Source of the DNA: Galactobacter sp.
GTDB taxonomy: Bacteria > Actinomycetota > Actinomycetes > Actinomycetales > Micrococcaceae
Assembly: GCA_022712075.1 (NCBI GenBank)
Contig: JALAHE010000195.1
Location: 1-7,244 of the forward strand
Length of the DNA: 7,244 nucleotides
Direction of reading: 5' to 3'
A program made the translations under genes and the position numbers. Below, one piece after another: positions 1-5,922 of the stretch. The number at the start of each line of letters is the position of its first letter. Positions within the stretch are counted from its first letter, which is position 1. Under the pieces are notes generated by a model that did not search any database, had not been told where the DNA came from, and saw nothing but the letters and a program-made list of their open reading frames with translations.

Positions 1-27
1 CCGGCGGCCCCGGCCGGCGCGCGGGGC

Positions 28-59
28 CCCCCGCCGGGGGGTCCCCCCGCGGCGGCGGG
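28..59 (-). terminator. GC-rich hairpin downstream of GH92, possible terminator
   Basis: CCGCC (31-35) pairs with GGCGG (51-55), and GGGGG (36-40) pairs with CCCCC (44-48) around a three-base loop, with a two-base bulge (49-50). CCC (28-30) and GGG (57-59) could extend the stem. It begins about 25 bases past the TAG stop. No T-run follows on the minus strand, so it is not a canonical intrinsic terminator, although many actinobacterial terminators lack a U-tract. Bases 1-27 are further G+C sequence with no gene visible. Confidence 0.4.
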
Positions 60-83
60 CCCCTCCCGGGTGGGCCGGCCCGC

Positions 84-2873
84 CTACTTGGCGGGACGGG
101 CCGAGGCGAAGAGCTGGAAGCTCGTCGTGACGGGGGCGAAGACCTCGGGGGCCCAGCGGTCCACGCCGTCGGCCTGCCTCACCGTGAGGACGGCCTGGTG
201 CTTGCCGCCCTTAAGGGCCGGGAGCGATGCGACGAGCTCCCACGCGTCACCCTTGGCGACCGCCCGGACGGGCACCGGCTGGCCATCCACCGTGAGGGTG
301 GCCCGCACCGGGAGCCTCCAGGAGGCGATCGCCTCGCCGGCGCCGCTCGTGCCGGCGGAGCGTACGGCGCTCACGGTGCCGAGCGTGTGCTCGGTGGCCT
401 TCTTGAGGTGCACGTCCTGCGATGCCTTGACGGAGGCCGTGACGTCCGCCTTGAGCGGCGCAGAGGTGCTCGGCAGCCACGCGTCGCGGGCGGTGCCCCA
501 GCTCAGGCCATCGGCGGTGGCGCTGAGCTCGTAGTTGAGGCTGGTGGCCCGGCGCAGATCGTTGACGTCGATCCACGTCGCCTCGTGCTTGGCGCCGTCC
601 ACGCTCAGGGAGCGCGTGTAGCGCGGCAGCGACTCGTGGGCGCCGGCGGCCGTGATGGTGACGCTCTTGTCGCCGAGGCGAAGCGTTGCCGCCTCGACCC
701 GCGGCGAGTTCAGCGCCAGGAGGCCGGAACCGGGGGTCACGGGCTGGAAGCCGAGCGTGGCCATGACGTACCAGGACGAAAGCGTGCCGAGGTCGTCGTT
801 GCCGACGCCGCCGCCGGGGGTGTCCGGGAAGCGGTTGAGGTTGGCGGCCAGTACGTCGTTGACCTTGGCCGGTTGACCCACGGCGTTGTAGAGCCAGGGA
901 TTCATGATGGTTGGCTCGTTGCCGGGGTTGTAGCCGATGCTCGAGTAGTAGTCGCTGCCGCCGCGAGCCCAGCCGGCGGGGGTGGCGCCGGGCTTGGCCT
1001 TGAGGTCGTTCATCGAGAAGTAGTAGTCGAGGCGCTTGAGGAACTCCTCGCGGCCTCCCATCTTCTTCTGCAGACCCTCCACGTCTTGCATGGCCATCCA
1101 CTGGTACTGCCACGCGGTGCCCTCGTGGAAGCCCGAGTCGAGAACCGTCGACTTCTCCGGGACGCTCACGAACGTGCCGTCGGGGCGCACCGCATTGACC
1201 ATGCCGGTGAAACCACCCGTGAGCTTCACGTCCGGGTTCCACAGGCGCTGCCAGTTGGTGCCGCGCTCGCGGAAGGCCTCACCGCCGTCGCGGCCCGTGC
1301 GGGCCGCCGCGTTGCCGATGGAGGCGTCGGAGACCGCAAACTCCATCGAGGCCGAGCCGCCGTGGCGGTACTCCTCAAACTGCTGGCCCAGGCCCGGCTC
1401 GCGTTCGGAGTAGAAGGGGATGTGGCCGTTCTTGATCCAGAAATCTGCGCTGCGGCGCCCCACGGTCGCCACCCCGGCCGGCGGCGTGGTGGTGGCGTTC
1501 TCGATGAGGTGGCCCCACAGGGAATCGGCGATGTCCTCCGGAACGGTGCCAAAGGCGAAGTTCTCGGCGACCCACGCCGAGACGGGATCGCCAGCCATCA
1601 CGTTCGTCTCGTTGGCGCCGAGCGACCAGCGCGGAAGCCAACCACCCTCCACCCGGTGGCGCTCCATGGAGCGCACGATGTCCTGCGCCTCCTTCGGTGC
1701 GAAGAGCGCGTGGAGCGCGGCCTGCGTGCGGTAGGTGTCCCAGAGGGAGAAGGTCTGGTGGTAATCCCAGCCCTTGGCCTCGTGCACCTTGCCGTCCATG
1801 CCGCGGTAGCGGCCGTCCACGTCGGAGCCGATCGTGGGCGAGAGGAAGGACTTGTACAGCTGCGTGTAGAACACGCGCTTGGCCTGGGTGGAGGCCTGGA
1901 TGGTCGCGGCAGAGAGGCGCTCGTCCCAGGCGCGATGAGCCGCCTGCTTCACGGAATCGAAGGTCCCACCGGCGGCGCTCACCTCCTGGGTGCGGTTCGC
2001 GCGGGCCCCCTCGACGTCCACGAAGGAGACGCCGATCGACACCTCGACGTCGCGGTCGGAGGTGGTGTCGAAGCGGGCCACGGCGCCGTTGTTGCCGCTG
2101 GCGGTTTCACGTGCGGCGGAGCCCCACGTGACGGCGCCCGAGCCGTTCCACACGCCGGTCTGCTGCGGGGCGCGGTCGAAGCGCGCGCTGAAGTGGTAGG
2201 TGGTGCGCGCGCCGTCGTCCCAGCAGAAGCCGCCGGTGGTCATGGTGCCCTCGAGGGTGCGATCGTCCACCCAGCGCACCGAGCTGGCGTCGGTCTTGTT
2301 GAGCGACTGCCCCACGTTGAAGGAGAGGTTGGCGGTGCCGGTGGCCGGGAAGGTGTAGCGGTGCACGCCCGTGCGAGTCGTGGCGGTGAGCTCCGCCTTG
2401 ACGTCGTTCTGGAGCTGCACCTCGTAGGAGCCGGCCTGGGCCTTCTCCGTGGAGGCCTGGTCCTTGATGCGAAGGAAGGCGCGCGTGGTGGCCGGGGTGG
2501 CGGTGGTCGTGGGGGTCACGAGCACCTCGCCCGCGGCCGGGCAGCCGGCGCTGTTGATGTTGCGGTGGCTGAAGCCCCACACCCGACCGGCGTTCTTGGA
2601 GTACGAGGTGGAGGCGTAGCTATTGGTGTTGTTGGGGCTCAGCTGCACCATGCCGAACGGGACGGTGGCGCCGGGGTAGGCGTTGCCCTCGCTCTCGGTG
2701 CCGACAAACGGATTGACGAAGGACGAGAGGGATTCCTGCGCGGCGGGGGCGGCCGGAGCCGCGGTGGCCGGTGCGGCCGGCACGGCGACGGCGGCGAGCA
2801 GGAGGGCCCCGCTCGCGGCCGGTGCCACGATCTTGCGCCAGCGTGCAGCGGCGCCGAACGGCGTGGTTGGCAT
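84..2873 (-). CDS. Secreted GH92-family glycosidase (predicted alpha-mannosidase)
   Basis: The 929-aa product is predicted to be an exported exo-acting alpha-mannosidase that releases mannose from N-glycans or mannans; GH92 enzymes are calcium-dependent and inverting. Residues 1 to about 39 form a Sec-type signal peptide: basic R11-K14, a hydrophobic Ala/Leu/Val core, and Ala-rich cleavage sites near ATAA. Family hallmarks follow: NPFVGTESEGNAYPGATVPF (54-73) opening the N-terminal beta-sandwich, WDTYRTQ (378-384) at the start of the catalytic helical barrel, EGTAWQY (584-590; E584 is the likely general acid), GNEPTIMNPWLYN (651-663) and GNDDLG (691-696; D694 is the likely base). The GH92 core seems to end near residue 798 (SWGTARDAW). 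The last 130 residues are an extra, probably beta-rich domain I do not recognise. There is no LPXTG motif, SLH domain or C-terminal membrane helix, so it is probably released or loosely held. The start is supported by GAGGAG (2879-2884) five bases upstream. Fold is secure; linkage specificity is inferred. Confidence 0.95.
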   Translation of the reverse strand: MPTTPFGAAARWRKIVAPAASGALLLAAVAVPAAPATAAPAAPAAQESLSSFVNPFVGTESEGNAYPGATVPFGMVQLSPNNTNSYASTSYSKNAGRVWGFSHRNINSAGCPAAGEVLVTPTTTATPATTRAFLRIKDQASTEKAQAGSYEVQLQNDVKAELTATTRTGVHRYTFPATGTANLSFNVGQSLNKTDASSVRWVDDRTLEGTMTTGGFCWDDGARTTYHFSARFDRAPQQTGVWNGSGAVTWGSAARETASGNNGAVARFDTTSDRDVEVSIGVSFVDVEGARANRTQEVSAAGGTFDSVKQAAHRAWDERLSAATIQASTQAKRVFYTQLYKSFLSPTIGSDVDGRYRGMDGKVHEAKGWDYHQTFSLWDTYRTQAALHALFAPKEAQDIVRSMERHRVEGGWLPRWSLGANETNVMAGDPVSAWVAENFAFGTVPEDIADSLWGHLIENATTTPPAGVATVGRRSADFWIKNGHIPFYSEREPGLGQQFEEYRHGGSASMEFAVSDASIGNAAARTGRDGGEAFRERGTNWQRLWNPDVKLTGGFTGMVNAVRPDGTFVSVPEKSTVLDSGFHEGTAWQYQWMAMQDVEGLQKKMGGREEFLKRLDYYFSMNDLKAKPGATPAGWARGGSDYYSSIGYNPGNEPTIMNPWLYNAVGQPAKVNDVLAANLNRFPDTPGGGVGNDDLGTLSSWYVMATLGFQPVTPGSGLLALNSPRVEAATLRLGDKSVTITAAGAHESLPRYTRSLSVDGAKHEATWIDVNDLRRATSLNYELSATADGLSWGTARDAWLPSTSAPLKADVTASVKASQDVHLKKATEHTLGTVSAVRSAGTSGAGEAIASWRLPVRATLTVDGQPVPVRAVAKGDAWELVASLPALKGGKHQAVLTVRQADGVDRWAPEVFAPVTTSFQLFASARPAK

Positions 2874-2899
2874 GGTGACTCCTCGTGATGACTCGGCAA

Positions 2900-2913
2900 A
2901 TGAATCGATTCAT
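2900..2913. promoter_or_regulatory. Candidate LacI-family operator before the GH92 gene
   Basis: ATGAATCGATTCAT is a perfect 14-bp palindrome with a central CG step, in a GC-rich background where such an AT-rich palindrome stands out. LacI/GalR proteins dimerise on palindromes of this size, and their hinge leucine inserts at a central CpG. It lies 26 bases upstream of the GH92 start codon, between the candidate promoter and the ribosome-binding site, where a bound repressor would block initiation or elongation. A LacI-family gene ends about 210 bp away. That this repressor binds this site is inferred. Confidence 0.72.
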
Positions 2914-2927
2914 CCACCGTGCCTGCA

Positions 2928-2956
2928 AGGCTAACGCCGTGTGATTTGGACCACAA
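2928..2956 (-). promoter_or_regulatory. Tentative GH92 promoter (-35/-10)
   Basis: On the minus strand, TTGTGG (2951-2956) and TAGCCT (2928-2933) are 17 bases apart, giving a weak housekeeping-sigma pattern (three of six at each box; the -10 fits TANNNT). Transcription would begin near 2921, leaving a leader of about 48 bases with the palindrome at roughly +8 to +21. An alternative -35 at TTGCAG (2923-2928) would put the -10 inside the palindrome itself. Either layout suits repression, and the choice is not settled by sequence. Confidence 0.3.
2940..2955. promoter_or_regulatory. CRP/GlxR-like binding site
   Basis: TGTGATTTGGACCACA matches the CRP-family consensus TGTGA-N6-TCACA at nine of ten defined positions; the only deviation is CCACA in the right arm. 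Actinobacterial CRP-type regulators such as GlxR of Corynebacterium use essentially this consensus. The site is 27 bp upstream of the candidate operator and overlaps the candidate -35 element, so it could repress or activate depending on the true start site. A single 16-bp match is modest evidence without a genome-wide comparison. Confidence 0.45.
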
Positions 2957-3013
2957 GGGATGGGGCGAAGAATCCTTTGGCGGCCGGTGTTCGGTGTCAG
3001 GAGGCGGTGTCCG

Positions 3014-3073
3014 GCGTGCCGGCATCCATGCGAGCGTGCCGGCGTCCGCGGGAGCGTGCCGGCGTCCGCGCGG
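3014..3073. repeat. Three 20-bp tandem repeats between lacI and GH92 genes
   Basis: Three direct copies with a period of exactly 20 bp lie at 3014-3033, 3034-3053 and 3054-3073. Each starts GCGTGCCGGC. Copies two and three are identical over their first 17 bases; the first diverges in its second half (ATCCATGCGA instead of GTCCGCGGGA). Each contains the self-complementary GCCGGC. The array starts about 50 bp past the repressor stop and ends about 60 bp before the CRP-like site. It could be a simple slippage product, a protein-binding array or part of a structured transcript end. Confidence 0.8.
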
Positions 3074-3125
3074 GGGTACAGGCCGGCCCGGGACGGCTCA
3101 GAGCCTGGCAGGCCCCGACCCGTCG

Positions 3126-4148
3126 CTAGCGCCGCAGCAACCGCGCCGGAATCTCGCGCCAGGCGGGCGCGGCGGTGGCCCCGCCCAGCCGCCACTCGGC
3201 CAGCTCCACCGCGGCCCGCGCCAGCCCCGCGGCGTCCTGCGCCACGACCGACAGCGGCGGGACCAGGTGCTCGGCCAGCTCCAGGTCGTCAAAGCCCAGG
3301 AGCTCCGGCCGGGCGGCCTCGCTCCCCCGCCCCGTGGTGTGGAGGGCGGCCAGCGTGCGCGCGGTGATGCGGTTGTTGCCGGTGAAGAGCGCGGTCACCG
3401 GCGCTTCCGCTCCGAGGAGCCGCCCGAGTTCCCCCGCGAGGTCCACCGCCGGGTCGGCCGCGTTGCGCACCACCCACTCCCGTTCCACGGGGGCTCCGGC
3501 AGCATCCATCGCCTCGCGGTAGCCGGCCTCGCGCTCGCGGGCGGTGTGGAGTTCACCGCGGTCGACCAGGCAGGCGATGCGCCGGTGCCCGCGGCGCAGC
3601 AGCTCGGCCACCCCAGCCGCCGCCCCCTCGCGGTTGTCCGTCACGACCGAGTCGGCCTCGCCCCGGGCCGGGCGATCGATCAACACGAGCGGCGTCCCCG
3701 CCCCGATCAAGGAGGCGGCCTCGGCCGCCCCGAGCCCCACGGGCAAGGTGGCAAGCATCGCATCCACCCCGTGCGCGGCGAGCGCAGCAAGCTGGGTCCG
3801 CGCCCGGCGCGGCTCCCCCGCCCCCGAGGCCACCAGGAGCGTCCACCCGCGCTCGAGGGCCGCGTCCTCGACGGCCCGGTGAATCTGCGAGTAGAAGGGG
3901 TCCGCCACGTCCTCGACCAAGAGGCCAAGCGCGGTGCCCTCCCCGCGGCGCAGCCGCGCGGCCGCCACGTTGCGGCGATAGCCGAGCCGGGTGATGGCGT
4001 GTTCGACCGCCGCGCGCCGCTCGGCCGCCACCTCGGCGTGCCCGTTGAGCACCCGCGAGACCGTTCCCACCGAGACGCCGGCCGCCGCCGCGACGTCGGA
4101 GATGGTGGCCCGCCTCGCGGCCCCTCGCCCCTGCTCCCCTGCGCTCAT
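3126..4148 (-). CDS. LacI-family transcriptional repressor
   Basis: The 340-aa product has typical LacI/GalR length and architecture. An N-terminal helix-turn-helix covers residues 14-36 (ATISDVAAAAGVSVGTVSRV then LNG). The hinge region is about 57-69, with L66 at the position of the leucine that in LacI proteins wedges into the central CpG of the operator. A periplasmic-binding-protein-like effector domain begins at GLLVEDVADPFY (75-86) and ends with GFDD (285-288) and PPLSVVAQD (297-305). The usual hinge sequence (Y-x-P-N-x-x-A-R) reads YRRNVAAA, so the proline and arginine are replaced. The frame stays open upstream to 4442, but the ATG at 4148 is preferred: it overlaps the upstream permease stop as ATGA, has a good Shine-Dalgarno sequence, and puts the HTH at the usual distance from the N-terminus. 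The effector is probably a sugar. The likely target is the palindrome before the GH92 gene, and perhaps its own operon. Family is secure; target and ligand are inferred. Confidence 0.96.
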   Translation of the reverse strand: MSAGEQGRGAARRATISDVAAAAGVSVGTVSRVLNGHAEVAAERRAAVEHAITRLGYRRNVAAARLRRGEGTALGLLVEDVADPFYSQIHRAVEDAALERGWTLLVASGAGEPRRARTQLAALAAHGVDAMLATLPVGLGAAEAASLIGAGTPLVLIDRPARGEADSVVTDNREGAAAGVAELLRRGHRRIACLVDRGELHTAREREAGYREAMDAAGAPVEREWVVRNAADPAVDLAGELGRLLGAEAPVTALFTGNNRITARTLAALHTTGRGSEAARPELLGFDDLELAEHLVPPLSVVAQDAAGLARAAVELAEWRLGGATAAPAWREIPARLLRR

Positions 4149-4960
4149 CGGCCGTCCCTCCCCACTGAAAGCTTGTCCCGCAGCCCGTCGCCGAGCAGGT
4201 TCAGCCCCAGCACCGTCAGCGCAATGGCCGCGCCGGGCCAGACGGTGAGCAGCGGCTGCGCCGCGAGGAAGGGCTGGGCCTCCTGCAGCATGCGACCCCA
4301 GGACGGATCCGGCGGCGGCGTGCCGAGGCCCAGGTAGGACAGGGCGGCCTCGGCCAGGACCGCGAGCGAGAACGTCACGGTGCTCTGCACCAGGAGCAGC
4401 CCGGCGAGGTTCGGCAGGACGTGCAGCACGCCCACGCCCCACGCCGAGCGCCCGGAGGCCCGCGCCGCAGCCACGAAGTCCAGCTGCATGATGGAGAGCG
4501 TCGCGGCCCTGGCCACGCGGGCGAAGCCCGGCACTGAACCCAGGCCGATCGCCACCATGGCGGAGACGGTCCCGGCCCCGAACACCGAGGCGAAGACGAT
4601 CGCGAGCAACAGTGCGGGGAAGGCCAGCAACAGATCCGAGAAGCGCAGGATCGCCTCCTCAACCCAGCCGCGCCGCATGCCGGCGATGATGCCGAGCGGC
4701 GTGCCGATCACCAGGGCGATCCCCACCGACACGAGCCCCACGAGCAGGGTCACGCGGGAGCCGGCCATGATCTGCGAGAACACGTCGCGGCCGAACTTGT
4801 CGGTGCCAAGCACGTGCTCACCGCCGGGACCCAGGAGTCGCCGCGAGGCGTCCGCCGCGACGGGGTCGAACGGGGTCCAGAAGGTGGAAACAAGCGCCAA
4901 GAGCACCACGGCACCCGTCAGTACCGCGCCGATCCAGAGCGACACGTTGACCCGCCTCAT
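4145..4960 (-). CDS. DppC/OppC-type ABC transporter permease
   Basis: The 271-aa product is the second inner-membrane permease of a family 5 (peptide/nickel/oligosaccharide) ABC importer. An N-terminal transmembrane helix (about 8-28) leads to the extracytoplasmic signature FDPVAAD (31-37) and LGTDKFGRDVFSQIMAGSR (51-69), diagnostic of the DppC/OppC branch. Further hydrophobic segments lie near 70-94, 108-130, 132-150, 185-208 and 238-258. The cytoplasmic EAA loop, which docks on the ATPase, is at about 161-184 (DFVAAARASG onward). PPPDPSWGRML (215-225) and LNLLGDGLRD (253-262) are typical C-terminal motifs. The ATG is chosen because it overlaps the upstream permease stop as ATGA (4957-4960) and places the first helix correctly; a longer open frame up to 5713 only shadows the neighbouring permease. 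Its own stop overlaps the repressor start the same way. The upstream ribosome-binding sequence is weak (GGGGGCGGA), as expected for a coupled gene. Confidence 0.95.
   Translation of the reverse strand: MRRVNVSLWIGAVLTGAVVLLALVSTFWTPFDPVAADASRRLLGPGGEHVLGTDKFGRDVFSQIMAGSRVTLLVGLVSVGIALVIGTPLGIIAGMRRGWVEEAILRFSDLLLAFPALLLAIVFASVFGAGTVSAMVAIGLGSVPGFARVARAATLSIMQLDFVAAARASGRSAWGVGVLHVLPNLAGLLLVQSTVTFSLAVLAEAALSYLGLGTPPPDPSWGRMLQEAQPFLAAQPLLTVWPGAAIALTVLGLNLLGDGLRDKLSVGRDGR
4157..4161 (-). promoter_or_regulatory. Shine-Dalgarno of the repressor gene
   Basis: GGAGG, within the longer purine run GGGGAGGGA (4155-4163), lies eight bases before the ATG at 4148 and inside the end of the DppC-type coding sequence. 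It supports this start over upstream in-frame codons. It is the best ribosome-binding site of the three coupled genes, so the repressor may be translated partly independently of coupling. Confidence 0.7.
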
Positions 4961-5922
4961 GCGTCCGCCCCCGCCACGCGCAGGCGCGGATCCACCACGG
5001 CCTGGATCAGGTCCACGGCCAGGTTCACCAAGACGGTGAAGGCCACGAGCACCATGACGATGCCCTGGATGGTCACCATGTCGCGCTGCCCCACGGCCTC
5101 CACCAGCAGCGAACCGACGCCGGGGATGTCGAACACCGACTCGATCACCACGGCCCCCACCAGCAGCGAGGAGAGCTGCACACCCGTGACGGTCAGGACC
5201 GGCACGGCGGCGTTGCGCAGCCCGTGCCGCACCATCGCCTCGGAGCGCGAGAGCCCCTTGGCGCGGGCCTCGCGCAGGAAGTCGGCGCCGGAGACGTCGA
5301 GCACGGCGGAGCGCACGTAGCGCGTGAGGATCGCTGCCTGCACCGCGGTCAGCGCCAGCACTGGAAGGACAAGCCGGGCCAGGAACGGGCCGAACGCGTC
5401 GTTCGGGACCACCCAGCCGGACGGCGGCAGCCACCCCAGCGCCAGGGAAAACAGAAGCACCAGGAGCACACCGGCCAGGAAGCCGGGCACCGCCATGAGC
5501 AGCTGCGAGCCCACCGTGAGGAGGAAGCCGTCCAGCTTGCCGCGGCGCAGCGCCGCCCACGTGCCGAGCACGGTGGCCACGAGCAGCGCCAACACCACGG
5601 AGGGGATGACGAGCCACAGGGTGACGTTGGTGCGGTCGAGGATGATGGCGCTCATGTCCTGCCCGGACACGAAGCTCTCGCCAAAGCGGCCCGTCAGCAG
5701 GCCGCCGATCCACTCGCCATACTGAACCAGGAGCGGCCGGTCGAGCCCGAAGCGCTCGCGCGTGGCTGCCACGGCCTCGGGCGTCGCGTCGACGCCGAGG
5801 GCCACCTGCGCCGGGTCGCCGGGCACCAGCCGCAGCAACGCGAAGATCACCACGGAGGCAAGGAAGAGCGTGACGGCCGTGCGAGCCACGGCGAGCGCGA
5901 TGCCGCGCCAGAGCCCGCTCAT
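4957..5922 (-). CDS. DppB/OppB-type ABC transporter permease
   Basis: The 321-aa product is the first permease of the family 5 importer and would pair with the DppC-type protein to form the membrane channel. The first helix (about 9-30) runs into LLRLVPGDPA (29-38), the classic DppB N-terminal motif. An extracytoplasmic segment with RFGLDRPLLVQYGEWI (57-72) and GRFGESF (78-84) follows. Five more hydrophobic stretches lie near 101-122, 134-162, 180-200, 243-263 and 285-308. The EAA loop is at about 214-237 (DFLREARAKGLSRSEAMVRH, then GLRN). FDIPGVGSLLVEAVGQRD (264-281) and the terminal DPRLR (311-315) are also typical. The ATG overlaps the binding-protein stop as ATGA (5919-5922). There is no strong Shine-Dalgarno upstream, so translation is probably coupled. 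Substrate cannot be read from the permease; the GH92 and LacI neighbours make an oligosaccharide or glycoconjugate at least as plausible as a peptide. Confidence 0.96.
   Translation of the reverse strand: MSGLWRGIALAVARTAVTLFLASVVIFALLRLVPGDPAQVALGVDATPEAVAATRERFGLDRPLLVQYGEWIGGLLTGRFGESFVSGQDMSAIILDRTNVTLWLVIPSVVLALLVATVLGTWAALRRGKLDGFLLTVGSQLLMAVPGFLAGVLLVLLFSLALGWLPPSGWVVPNDAFGPFLARLVLPVLALTAVQAAILTRYVRSAVLDVSGADFLREARAKGLSRSEAMVRHGLRNAAVPVLTVTGVQLSSLLVGAVVIESVFDIPGVGSLLVEAVGQRDMVTIQGIVMVLVAFTVLVNLAVDLIQAVVDPRLRVAGADA

Noticed and set aside
198..2888. An 896-codon open frame on the plus strand
   Set aside because: It lies wholly antisense to the GH92 gene. Its translation is Gly/Ala/Arg/His-rich with no domain, and long antisense frames are expected opposite genes with G/C third positions.
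3014..3073. Direct repeats considered as a CRISPR array
   Set aside because: The copies are contiguous, with no spacers, and there are no cas genes.
3095..3105. GGCTCAGAGCC inverted repeat after the repressor stop, considered as a terminator
   Set aside because: With a one-base centre only about four pairs could form in RNA, and no T-run follows, so I cannot support a terminator here.
2919..4337. A 472-codon open frame on the plus strand
   Set aside because: It is antisense to the LacI gene and runs through the intergenic repeats; the composition is low-complexity with no recognisable family.
4149..4442. N-terminal extension of the LacI reading frame
   Set aside because: The extra 98 codons overlap the DppC-type gene out of frame and encode no domain; the ATG at 4148 fits the family length and has a Shine-Dalgarno sequence.
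4961..5713. N-terminal extension of the DppC-type reading frame
   Set aside because: It is the out-of-frame shadow of the DppB-type gene; the real permease starts at 4960 with its first membrane helix.
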